Shown here in pieces: positions 17,322 through 26,085 of a DNA stretch of 49,674 nt. The notes under the pieces were generated by a model. That model was not told where the DNA came from and did not search any database. It saw nothing but the letters and a program-made list of their open reading frames with translations. Each line of letters begins with the position of its first letter. Positions within the stretch are counted from its first letter, which is position 1. A program made the position numbers and the translations under genes. This DNA is from Bacteroidales bacterium (GTDB lineage: Bacteria > Bacteroidota > Bacteroidia > Bacteroidales > UBA10428), in assembly GCA_016933335.1 (NCBI GenBank), contig JAFGBD010000079.1:1-49674 (forward strand), in the 5' to 3' direction.

Positions 17322-17737
17322 TTATATAATAAACATCAGAAATGTCCTGTTTTTTAAGAATAAGACCATTTATAATTCACAGTATGATCATTTCAAATTA
17401 ACCAGCAAGTAATAAACAGACCATGTGTTCTTACTTTAACAAAGCAAGTTATTAAAATTTATAAAACAGCCATCTCAGATTTTATTATATTTAACTTTCT
17501 TTATCCGCAACCTTTGATTCAAAAATTAAGCTAAATTTCAAAAATGGATTTATTAATCATTGTTGTTGAACAGAGCTTCAAATCCTGCAAGGGTATAGAA
17601 CCCTGACAGGATTAGTACGGATAGAAGATCTCCAAACCAGACAAAATTGAATGAACAGCGTTTTTTGTGGTATAATTTTTGCTCAATTGCTGCGTTAATA
17701 TCTCAATGGTATTTGTAAGGTGCTCAAATGAACTTAT
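17322..17737. other. 416-bp divergent intergenic region, AT-rich, one hairpin
   Basis: The region separates the beta-barrel gene (minus) from the first TonB receptor (plus) and should hold promoters for both. I found no convincing paired -33/-7 elements. The one structured element is the hairpin at 17581-17613, listed separately. No ORF of note was found. Confidence 0.5.
17581..17613. repeat. Two-tier inverted repeat (hairpin) upstream of TonB receptor operon
   Basis: The arms AATCCTG / CAGGATT and AGGGT / ACCCT nest around the loop ATAGA, with a 2x2 internal mismatch, giving 12 paired bases. It ends about 125 bp before the receptor ATG and is not followed by a T-run, so it is not a terminator. 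It could be a leader-RNA structure, an operator, or one copy of a dispersed palindromic element. Confidence 0.45.
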
Positions 17738-20170
17738 ATGCAATCTGTAAACCCTATCCTGCCAAGACTCCTGCTCTTATTCTGTCTTTTTCCCGGCACG
17801 CTTCCGGCACAAAAATTTACCATAAGCGGCATTGTTTCTGAAGAATCGGGAGGTGAAAAAATCATTGGCGCCAATATCTATGATTCTCTGACGTTCAAAG
17901 GAACTGTCACAAACAATTTTGGCTTTTACAGTCTTTCGCTTGACAAAGGTAAGGTCTGCCTGGTTTGTTCATTTATAGGCTATGCATATCATAGTCAGCG
18001 GTTTAACCTGAATAAAGACACAGTGATAAACCTGACACTATCGCCGGTGCTTGAGATAGAAGAAGTAACCATCACGGCTGATAAAGCAAAAGACATGGTA
18101 AAAAGTACCCAGATGGGCAATATGTCTATTCCCATGAAACAGGTTAAATCGTTACCTGTTATCCTTGGTGAGGTGGATATTTTGAAAACCCTGCAGCTTA
18201 TGCCGGGCATAAAAGCGGGCAATGAGGGCACCAGCGGAATTTACGTGAGGGGCGGCGGGCCTGACCAGAACCTTTTTTTACTTGACGGGGTGCCTGTATA
18301 TAACATCAATCACCTGTTCGGCTTTTTTTCTGTATTCAATGCAGATGCCATACAGAATATTTCGGTGTATAAAGGCGGTTTCCCCGCACGCTATGGCGGC
18401 AGGCTTTCCTCGGTAATAGATATCAGGATGAAAGACGGGAATGCGAAAGAGTTCCAGGGTGAAGCAGCTGTCGGGCTGATATCTTCCAAAGTCTCACTTG
18501 AGGGGCCGATTGTCAAAAACAAATCCTCTTTCATCGTCTCATTCAGGCGAACTTATTTCGACCTTTTTCTCAATCCTGTTCAGAAACTTATCAACGACAA
18601 TACAAAATCGGGTTACTACTTCTATGATTTTAACGGAAAAATCAACTACCGGCTGTCGGACAAAAGCAGGATCTTCCTGAGCGTATACAGCGGCCTCGAT
18701 AAAGCCTATTCAAAAGAAAAACACGAATGGGAAAACTACGAACGTACCTTAAAGACACATTATAATTCAAAAAATGCAATTTACTGGGGAAACATAACGG
18801 CTGCCCTGAGATGGAACTACATGGCGTCGAAAAAGATTTTTACAAACACGACACTTACTTACAGCAGGTATCAGTTTGACCTCGCACTGCACAATGAACA
18901 GAATACCAAACCAGTGGCTCAATCTGAAGATTTTATCCATTCCAGCCGGTATTTTTCCGGTATAAATGACTTTTCGGGCAAGGTAGAACTGGACTTTATC
19001 CCATCGCCTGCACATTATATCCGGGGCGGGTTCAACTATATCTATCATATCTTTCACCCCGGCATCTCAGTAACACATTTAAAAAATATCGGACAGTCAA
19101 TTGAAAGGGATACAACAATCGGCAACAGGGACATATTTTCTCACGAAGCTTTTGTATTTATAGAAGATGACCTGACAATTTCCAAAAAACTAAAAGCCAA
19201 TATCGGAATGCATTACTCCAGTGTCCTGGTCAAATCGGCCTTCTATCAGTCACTGCAACCCCGTATATCTGCAAGATACCTGTTAACAAACAACTGGTCG
19301 GTGAAAGCATCCTATATCAGAATGGTGCAATATATTAACCTGCTCACCAACACAACTGTCGGACTGCCAACAGACCTGTGGCTGCCTGTTACCGATAAGG
19401 TTAAACCGCAGCAATCCGGCCAGTACGCTCTGGGAACAGCCCTGAGGCTTTTCAAAGACTTCAGCCTTAGCCTGGAAGCATATTATAAAACAATGAACAA
19501 CATCATTGAATATAAAGAAGGGGCATCTTTTTTCAATCAATCAGGCGGCTGGGAAGATAAAATTGCATCAGGGAAGGGCTGGTCGTATGGCGCTGAAACA
19601 CTTGTTGAAAAAAACGAGGGTAAAACCAGGGGCTGGATAGGATACACCCTTTCATGGACTGACAGGCAGATTGATGAAGTGAACTTCGGCAAGGTCTTCC
19701 CTTACCGTTACGACCGCAGGCATGACATCAGCATTGCCCTTACACGTTATATTAGTGAAAGGATTGCTGTGGGTATTACATGGGTTTATGGAACAGGGAG
19801 GGCCATAACCCTGGCAAAGCAAAAATACCCTTCGCTGATGGAATATTTCAATTCCTCCTCCTGGTATCCGCAGGATAACATCATTTACTATCCTTCAGAA
19901 AATTCCATTATTGAACATTATGAAAGCAGGAACGGATTCAGGGAACCCGCTTACCACAGGCTTGACTTCAGCGCCAATTTCCATAAAAAAGTCAGATGGG
20001 GGGAACGAACATTCAGTTTTGGAATATACAATGTGTACAACCGGCAAAATCCTTTTTACCTCTATTATGGCCATAAATACAGTATTTCGTCCTCAAGTGA
20101 AAATATCTACCTGTTGCAGCGCAGTTTTTATACCATAATGCCTTCAATCCGTTACAGCCTGAAGTTTTAA
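17738..20170 (+). CDS. TonB-dependent receptor with carboxypeptidase-regulatory-like domain (copy 1)
   Basis: An 810-residue outer-membrane transporter. Signal peptide 1-25 (ends LPAQ); CarboxypepD_reg-like beta-sandwich about 28-112 (ISGIVSEESGGEKIIGANIY, GTVTNNFGFYSLSL); plug domain about 130-260 with GIYVRGGGPDQNLFLLDGVP and KGGFPARYGGRLSSVIDIRM; the remaining roughly 550 residues form the 22-strand barrel, ending IRYSLKF. It uses TonB-ExbBD energy to import a ligand too large for porins. This is not a SusC: the partner downstream is DUF4249 rather than SusD, a pairing common in Bacteroidota. The stop is 12 bp before that partner. No TonB-box or sigma/anti-sigma pair is visible. Substrate unknown. 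Confidence 0.9.
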   Translation: MQSVNPILPRLLLLFCLFPGTLPAQKFTISGIVSEESGGEKIIGANIYDSLTFKGTVTNNFGFYSLSLDKGKVCLVCSFIGYAYHSQRFNLNKDTVINLTLSPVLEIEEVTITADKAKDMVKSTQMGNMSIPMKQVKSLPVILGEVDILKTLQLMPGIKAGNEGTSGIYVRGGGPDQNLFLLDGVPVYNINHLFGFFSVFNADAIQNISVYKGGFPARYGGRLSSVIDIRMKDGNAKEFQGEAAVGLISSKVSLEGPIVKNKSSFIVSFRRTYFDLFLNPVQKLINDNTKSGYYFYDFNGKINYRLSDKSRIFLSVYSGLDKAYSKEKHEWENYERTLKTHYNSKNAIYWGNITAALRWNYMASKKIFTNTTLTYSRYQFDLALHNEQNTKPVAQSEDFIHSSRYFSGINDFSGKVELDFIPSPAHYIRGGFNYIYHIFHPGISVTHLKNIGQSIERDTTIGNRDIFSHEAFVFIEDDLTISKKLKANIGMHYSSVLVKSAFYQSLQPRISARYLLTNNWSVKASYIRMVQYINLLTNTTVGLPTDLWLPVTDKVKPQQSGQYALGTALRLFKDFSLSLEAYYKTMNNIIEYKEGASFFNQSGGWEDKIASGKGWSYGAETLVEKNEGKTRGWIGYTLSWTDRQIDEVNFGKVFPYRYDRRHDISIALTRYISERIAVGITWVYGTGRAITLAKQKYPSLMEYFNSSSWYPQDNIIYYPSENSIIEHYESRNGFREPAYHRLDFSANFHKKVRWGERTFSFGIYNVYNRQNPFYLYYGHKYSISSSSENIYLLQRSFYTIMPSIRYSLKF

Positions 20171-20182
20171 TCAGAATATGCT

Positions 20183-21181
20183 ATGAAAAGAACCCTCAAA
20201 ACAATGATTGCATTTACAGGAATAGTCTTTTTATCATCCTGTGTAAAAGTGCTTGACTATGATATACCTGAAGATGAAAAAAGAATTGTGGTGAACGGCA
20301 TTCTCTCTAACCTCGATACTTTTAGTGTAAACATAAATAAAAGCCTGCATATCCTCGACCGGCTGGGGACTAAACCTGTTAACGACGCCCTTGTGCAACT
20401 ATACCGGGACGAGGTTCCCGTTGTTGAAATGAATGAAGGTATAAATGGCCTGTATTCATCAGCATTTGTTCCGGATATCAATCATACCTACCTGCTTAAA
20501 GTTTCGGTGCCAGGCATGAGAACAGCAACTGCTCAATGTGTCCTGCCCTCTTCTGTACCAATTGAAAAAGCAGACACAACTTTGATAATACATGAAGACC
20601 CTTATAATGTAAACATGTTTTATACCCCGGGAATTAAAACCACCATCGTTTTCAATGATCCGGCAGAAACAGAAAACTACTACGAACTGGAAGGAGTTAT
20701 CAGTTATCTGAATGCCCGGTATTATACCGATGAAGATACATTTTATATTACAGGATATAACAGGTCTTCAATGTATTCAAATGCCTCCTCAAACGATCCT
20801 GTAATTGAATATTCTGTTCATTCCGGGCATATATTTCAAAGTAATAATGAATCAGAGACCATGTCCGGGGATAAATTACTTTTTGCTGACCGGCTGATCA
20901 ATGGTATGAAATACAGCCTGAACGTTGATTTTTATTCTTACCTGTTTGATTTATCTCATAAGTCCGTTGACAGTGTCAGGCTGGATATCCGGCTGAAATC
21001 TGTAAACAAAGACTACTACACCTACATGCAACTGCTTGAAGGGCACATGCAGGCCAAAAACGACCCGTTCAGCGAACCTGCACAGGCATATACAAATATA
21101 GAAAACGGACTGGGAATCCTGGCAGGAATGTCGGAATCGGTGTATTCCATCGAACTTAACAAAACACAAAAAACTGAATAA
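20183..21181 (+). CDS. DUF4249 lipoprotein (copy 1)
   Basis: A 332-residue lipoprotein, partner of the preceding TonB receptor. The signal ends at lipobox FLSSC (about residue 20), followed by the family opening VKVLDYDIPEDEKRIVVNGI and the strand motif FSVNINKSLHILD. Near the C-terminus is the family marker NDPFSEPAQAYTNIENGLGI. Family members are thought to sit on the outer face of the outer membrane and to cap the receptor as SusD does for SusC; this is inferred from synteny. It ends 6 bp before the likely ATG of the second receptor, so all four genes probably form one operon. Confidence 0.88.
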   Translation: MKRTLKTMIAFTGIVFLSSCVKVLDYDIPEDEKRIVVNGILSNLDTFSVNINKSLHILDRLGTKPVNDALVQLYRDEVPVVEMNEGINGLYSSAFVPDINHTYLLKVSVPGMRTATAQCVLPSSVPIEKADTTLIIHEDPYNVNMFYTPGIKTTIVFNDPAETENYYELEGVISYLNARYYTDEDTFYITGYNRSSMYSNASSNDPVIEYSVHSGHIFQSNNESETMSGDKLLFADRLINGMKYSLNVDFYSYLFDLSHKSVDSVRLDIRLKSVNKDYYTYMQLLEGHMQAKNDPFSEPAQAYTNIENGLGILAGMSESVYSIELNKTQKTE

Positions 21182-21187
21182 TTGTTA

Positions 21188-23620
21188 ATGATTAAGCTGA
21201 TCAAACCATATAACCTGAAGATAATTGTCTTTGTGATCTTTACACTGTCTGGCAATATATCTCCGATGTTTGCACAAACTGCCGTAGTAAGCGGCATCGT
21301 TGAAGATGCCGGCAGCGGTGAAAAGCTTATCGGGGCTGGTATTTATAATGATGACAAAACACATGGCACGGTATCAAACAATTATGGATTTTTCAGTCTG
21401 ACCGTTCCGGCAGGACTCACCACACTGCATTTTTCTTATCTGGGATACAAGGAAACTGTGGTTACAGCCAATCTGCAAAAAGACACCTCTTTTCATATCA
21501 AACTGGTTCCGTCGCTTCTGCTTGAAGAGGTAACCATCTCATCAGATTATTTATTAAAAAACATTCATTCTTCGCAAACCGGACTCATTGAATTACCTGT
21601 AAAAAGCCTGATTACACTGCCTTACATTATGGGAGAAAGCGATCTTCTAAAAGCCATACAACTTATGCCGGGCATCCAGTCCGGAGGAGAGGCCTCAAGC
21701 GGTATTTATGTCCGCGGTGGCAGTCCCGACCAGAACCTCTTTTTATTGGACGGGGTGCCGGTCTACAATGTCAACCATCTTTTCGGTTTTGTTTCGGTAT
21801 TCAATACCAGTGCCATACGAAATGTTTCTGTACTAAAGGGAGGCTTCCCTGCCCGTTATGGAGGAAGGCTTTCATCGGTCATTGATATCAGGATGAAAGA
21901 GGGCAACAACAAAGAGTTTCACGGCGAAGGCTCAATAGGGGTGGTTGCTTCAAAGATCAGCCTTGAAGGGCCCATTATTAAAGACAAAACATCATTCATT
22001 GTCTCTGCGCGCCGCTCTTACCTTGATGTGCTGGCACAGCCTGTTGTAAAAGCCATAGACGATTTTGCCACCGTAAGGTATTATCTGTATGATGCCAACG
22101 CCAAAATAAACCATCAGGTAAATAAAAACAACCGTATATTCCTCAGCCTCTATCTTGGCGATGATGTTGGATTCTACAGGTACAACGATAAATACATCTA
22201 TGATGAAATAAAATACACCCGGCAGGACAAAACAGGTATTCAGTGGGGAAATATTACTACCGCATTAAGGTGGAACAGCATCATCAGCAACCGGTTGTTT
22301 GCCAATACCACGCTTACCTGTTCACGCTACAGGTTTAAATTGTATGATACTGACAAGAAAACCACAGAACCGGCAAGACCTTCAATAAATTCAAGGTACA
22401 GCTGGACGTACCTCTCGGGGGTAACCGATTATTCCGTAAAAAGCGAGTTTGATTATGCTCCTTCCCCGGGCCATTATATAAGGTTTGGCGGCAGTTATAC
22501 CTATCATGATTTTAATCCCGGCACCAACGAATACCATTACCAGGGTGCCGATTATGCCGATATGGTTGATAAACAATTTGGCACTGCAAGTATTACTGCT
22601 TCTGAAATAAGTTTTTATATAGAAGATGATTTTGACCTGGCTGAACGACTGAAAGTGAATGCAGGAGCACACGCATCTTCTTTTTTTGTGAGGTCTGAAA
22701 AATATTATTCGCTGCAGCCGAGAATTTCAGCCAGGTACCTTTTCGCAAAGAATCTTTCGGTAAAGGGGTCGGTGGCCAATATGGTGCAGTATATTCATCT
22801 GTTAACCAACTCTTCGGTAAGCCTTCCTACCGACTTATGGCTGCCGGCAACCGATCAGGTCAAACCCGAAAACTCCTGGCAATATTCTGCTTCCGTGGCT
22901 TTCCCGGTTAAGAATACACTGGTGGTTACCACTGAAGTTTTTTATAAAACCCTGAACAACATTATCGAATACCAGGACGGCCAGACTTACCTCAACTCAA
23001 ATGCCGACTGGGAAACCATTGTAGAAACCGGCAAAGGGTGGTCGTACGGACTGGAGTGGCTTATTGAAAAACGCGAAGGAAAAACCACAGGATGGCTGGG
23101 TTACACCCTGGCCTGGAGCAATCGTCAGTTTACAGCTATCAATAAAGGCGAAGTATTTCCTTTCAAATATGACCGCCGGCACGATATCAGTCTGGCCATA
23201 ATCCATAAGCTGTCAGAAAAACTTGATATTGGCCTTGTATGGGTATTTGGCAGCGGAACCGCATTAACGCTCCCTGCACAGAAATTCATATCTGCATTGC
23301 CGCTTTTCAATCCGCAAGAGAGCACTTATTACTGGGAACATTCTGTAAATCAAGAAATAGAATATATTAAAAGCCGTAACAGTTTCAGAATGCCTTCCTA
23401 TCACAGGCTTGACCTGTCCTTTAATTTTCATAAACCGCTGAAATGGGGAGAACGTACCCTGAGCCTCGGTTTATACAATGCATACAGCCGGAATAATCCT
23501 TTTTATATTTATATAGGCCAGAACTACGACTGGTATGGGATGGGGAGCGGCGAACCGGTAGTGAAAAAAGTAAGCCTTTTCCCTGTCATACCTTTCATCA
23601 GTTATAATTTCAGATTTTAA
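21188..23620 (+). CDS. TonB-dependent receptor with carboxypeptidase-regulatory-like domain (copy 2)
   Basis: About 810 residues from ATG 21188; an upstream in-frame TTG at 21182 adds two residues but directly abuts the previous stop, so ATG is preferred. Signal peptide to about residue 30 (MFAQ), CarboxypepD_reg-like domain (VSGIVEDAGSGEKLIGAGIY), plug with GIYVRGGSPDQNLFLLDGVP and KGGFPARYGGRLSSVIDIRM, then the barrel ending ISYNFRF. It aligns over its whole length with the receptor at 17738-20170, and the plug core is almost identical. Loop regions differ most, as expected after duplication with altered ligand choice. It is followed after 28 bp by its own DUF4249 partner. Confidence 0.9.
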   Translation: MIKLIKPYNLKIIVFVIFTLSGNISPMFAQTAVVSGIVEDAGSGEKLIGAGIYNDDKTHGTVSNNYGFFSLTVPAGLTTLHFSYLGYKETVVTANLQKDTSFHIKLVPSLLLEEVTISSDYLLKNIHSSQTGLIELPVKSLITLPYIMGESDLLKAIQLMPGIQSGGEASSGIYVRGGSPDQNLFLLDGVPVYNVNHLFGFVSVFNTSAIRNVSVLKGGFPARYGGRLSSVIDIRMKEGNNKEFHGEGSIGVVASKISLEGPIIKDKTSFIVSARRSYLDVLAQPVVKAIDDFATVRYYLYDANAKINHQVNKNNRIFLSLYLGDDVGFYRYNDKYIYDEIKYTRQDKTGIQWGNITTALRWNSIISNRLFANTTLTCSRYRFKLYDTDKKTTEPARPSINSRYSWTYLSGVTDYSVKSEFDYAPSPGHYIRFGGSYTYHDFNPGTNEYHYQGADYADMVDKQFGTASITASEISFYIEDDFDLAERLKVNAGAHASSFFVRSEKYYSLQPRISARYLFAKNLSVKGSVANMVQYIHLLTNSSVSLPTDLWLPATDQVKPENSWQYSASVAFPVKNTLVVTTEVFYKTLNNIIEYQDGQTYLNSNADWETIVETGKGWSYGLEWLIEKREGKTTGWLGYTLAWSNRQFTAINKGEVFPFKYDRRHDISLAIIHKLSEKLDIGLVWVFGSGTALTLPAQKFISALPLFNPQESTYYWEHSVNQEIEYIKSRNSFRMPSYHRLDLSFNFHKPLKWGERTLSLGLYNAYSRNNPFYIYIGQNYDWYGMGSGEPVVKKVSLFPVIPFISYNFRF

Positions 23621-23648
23621 CAGTGAATTCCAAATTATCAGAGTTTCA

Positions 23649-24638
23649 ATGAATACCAAAATGAAGAAACATGACAGCATACATTGTCAGATGACAAATA
23701 AAACCAATACAAGGATGAATTGGCAGTCTTTTATTCTTTCGGTACTATTTGTAATGACAGCTTGCGAAAAGATCATTGATTATCCGGTCTCCCCCGGCGA
23801 ATTAAATGTCGTGGTAAACAGCATCCTCAATACCGATAGCACGATATCGGTAAACATCAGTAAAAGTGTCGGGATTCTTGATACCAGCAGTGCACCTTAT
23901 ATTCACAATGCCTCTGTTAATCTTTATGAAAACAACGAGCCTGCAGGTTCAATGAAATATCAGGGTAATGGATTCTATGCCCTGGACGGATTTGTACCTG
24001 AAGCCGGAATTGAATATGCGGTGGCAGTGAATGCTCCCGGAAAAGACAATATCAGGGCATCCTGCATGATCCCCGAACCTGTGCCGATTATTTCGGCAGA
24101 TACCATCCTGCGTTTAATTGATAATGATGTATATTACAAAAGCTATACGTATGATGTAATTCTTACGGTCCGGGATCCGCCGGGATTAAGCAATTTTTAC
24201 GAGATCATCCTGTTTCAAAAAACATTGTATACATATCCCGACACAGTATACAGCATATATTCACGGCGTTTCTGTACAGATGACCCTGTTTTTGAGTACT
24301 ACAGAATAAACAATGATGTTTACCCGCTGGCCCTGAACCTTGACACTGAGATGCTCAATGCCTCTGCTGTCTATTTTTCCGACAAGTTACTGGATGGTAA
24401 AAAGTTTACCGTAAAATTTTCTCTTGAACAATGGAATATAAACGGGATGTATTATATATACCTGAGATCGCTCACCAAAGACTATTATTTGTACCTGGCC
24501 TCGCTGGCATACTATAACCAGGCCAGTGGCAATCCTTTCAGCGAAAGGGTGCAGTTACATTCAAACATCAGCAACGGACTGGGTATTTTTGGCGGCTACA
24601 GCAGCGCAGCAGACAGTTTTTATGTTGGCATGCAATAA
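23649..24638 (+). CDS. DUF4249 lipoprotein (copy 2)
   Basis: 329 residues from the first ATG, but the first 22 residues are polar. The ATG at 23715 (MNWQSFILSVLFVMTAC) gives a normal lipoprotein signal with lipobox VMTAC and is the likelier true start. The mature protein opens EKIIDYPVSPGELNVVVNSI and has SVNISKSVGILD, paralleling copy 1, and ends with the family motif GNPFSERVQLHSNISNGLGI. Predicted surface-exposed substrate-binding partner of the receptor just upstream. It closes the duplicated four-gene locus. The downstream 124 bp up to the convergent DUF2279 gene show no strong terminator. Confidence 0.87.
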   Translation: MNTKMKKHDSIHCQMTNKTNTRMNWQSFILSVLFVMTACEKIIDYPVSPGELNVVVNSILNTDSTISVNISKSVGILDTSSAPYIHNASVNLYENNEPAGSMKYQGNGFYALDGFVPEAGIEYAVAVNAPGKDNIRASCMIPEPVPIISADTILRLIDNDVYYKSYTYDVILTVRDPPGLSNFYEIILFQKTLYTYPDTVYSIYSRRFCTDDPVFEYYRINNDVYPLALNLDTEMLNASAVYFSDKLLDGKKFTVKFSLEQWNINGMYYIYLRSLTKDYYLYLASLAYYNQASGNPFSERVQLHSNISNGLGIFGGYSSAADSFYVGMQ

Positions 24639-24762
24639 ATATCTTAAAAGAACCTGTTTATAAAAATCAATCACAAAATTACTCAAGAGACTGAAGTGTT
24701 GGAATATTCAAAATCATTAGAATTGCAGTTAGCATTTAAACAGGCAGCCGGATTTGAGCACT

Positions 24763-25779
24763 TTAAAAATACAATGGCGAAAACTTCACTTTGTCAATAC
24801 GGTTGATCTCCAGGGCAGGAAAAGGGATTTTGATCAGGTTGAAAACACGGAAAAGGCTCTTTACCCACTTTTTCTTACAGGGAATTCTCGAAAAATCGAC
24901 ATCCAGTGAAAAGAGAAACTGCCGGTATCTTTCAAGATGAGGGAAAGGCTCACCCTTGTAGTATTCAGGATTCTCAAACTCCTTGATCATCCCGTTCCCG
25001 CTGTAACCAAAAGCAATATTTATCCAGCCGGGGAATTTTTCAATGCCTGTTAACTTTCGGATATTGGCTGACAGCCATTGTGTATGCCCGTTATAATCGA
25101 GGAAAAAACGTTCCACATGAGTCTCTCCGAGAATTGTATGGTATTTTGGATAAATGCTTGGAGAATAGGAAAATTTCATTAACAATATCTGTTCATTGAA
25201 CAGCGCTTCCTGTGCTGTGAATAGTAAAGCTCCAAAAGCATTGGCTGCCATATCCGGCCATGAAAATCCCCATCCCTCATACAATCCGTCAAAGATCTCA
25301 ACAGGTGTTTGAAAAACCAGTCCGACAGGTCCCCCATACAGCAGTGCTTTCTTCTTGTCCATCCCTGCCCAGCGGAATGCATAATATGCCGTGTAACTCT
25401 CATGGTATGCACAGTAAGCATGTCCTGCTTTATCCATCTGCAGGTAACCTTTTGAATCATCATAAAAATGAAAAGGAACCCGTTCCTTGTCTTTGTACCA
25501 GATAAAGCTCAGAAAAGAAAGTCCTGCGGCATAAATCCCGGCTTCAGTTGCTATAACGGTATTTAAACGCTTTTTATTCAACTCATCAGAATAATGAAGT
25601 ATCACATCTCTCCCCTGCAGCATAACAGAGTCAGGCACAATATCCAAAGGCATATATAAACCATGACGCTTTGCGGTATATGTGAGATCCACCGCATTCT
25701 GCCCACAGGCATTTCCTTTAAAAATCAGCGCCATGAATGTTAACACAGCCAGTAACATGATATGCAACTCCCTTTTCAT
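24763..25779 (-). CDS. DUF2279 family membrane-associated protein
   Basis: A 338-residue protein with an N-terminal signal or anchor (LLAVLTFMALIFKGNA). A conserved stretch of roughly 100 residues has the DUF2279 pattern: Asp-Lys-x-Gly-His in MDKAGHAYCAYHESY, a following hydrophobic segment, PVEIFDGLYEGWGFSWPDM, and AANAFGALLFTAQE. The acid-plus-histidine arrangement resembles the small YfiM-type envelope proteins. The C-terminal 120 residues (LDYNGHTQWLSANIRK, NIAFGYSGNGMIKE) look like a beta-rich tail. Family function is not known to me. It is a monocistron convergent with the DUF4249 gene. Confidence 0.82.
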   Translation of the reverse strand: MKRELHIMLLAVLTFMALIFKGNACGQNAVDLTYTAKRHGLYMPLDIVPDSVMLQGRDVILHYSDELNKKRLNTVIATEAGIYAAGLSFLSFIWYKDKERVPFHFYDDSKGYLQMDKAGHAYCAYHESYTAYYAFRWAGMDKKKALLYGGPVGLVFQTPVEIFDGLYEGWGFSWPDMAANAFGALLFTAQEALFNEQILLMKFSYSPSIYPKYHTILGETHVERFFLDYNGHTQWLSANIRKLTGIEKFPGWINIAFGYSGNGMIKEFENPEYYKGEPFPHLERYRQFLFSLDVDFSRIPCKKKWVKSLFRVFNLIKIPFPALEINRIDKVKFSPLYF

Positions 25780-26085
25780 ACTCTGTAAAAGGCCCCGGGT
25801 TTAAATGGTCAATGCCGTCATTTATTATTCCGCAAGGCAATTTAGTGAATATTGATAACCGGGCATCATATTTAAAAGGCTAATTTAAGCGCTTTGATAT
25901 GTAATGATCAGGTCAGGCACTTTAAGATCTGTATTGAGAAGACGAGGATCCTGGATGGACACGAAATCGTATTACCCGGTCTTTCTTATATTCAGATTAA
26001 AAATCACTGTTCATATATCACATTGAATGCATTATATTGGTAATTTTAAAATCTGTTTAAATTAAATGATATAAAAAGAAATGCA
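25780..26085. other. 306-bp divergent intergenic region
   Basis: AT-rich spacer between the DUF2279 gene (minus) and the propeller-transglutaminase gene (plus). It must contain both promoters, but I see no convincing TTTG/TAnnTTTG pair, no strong hairpin and no credible small ORF. Confidence 0.5.
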
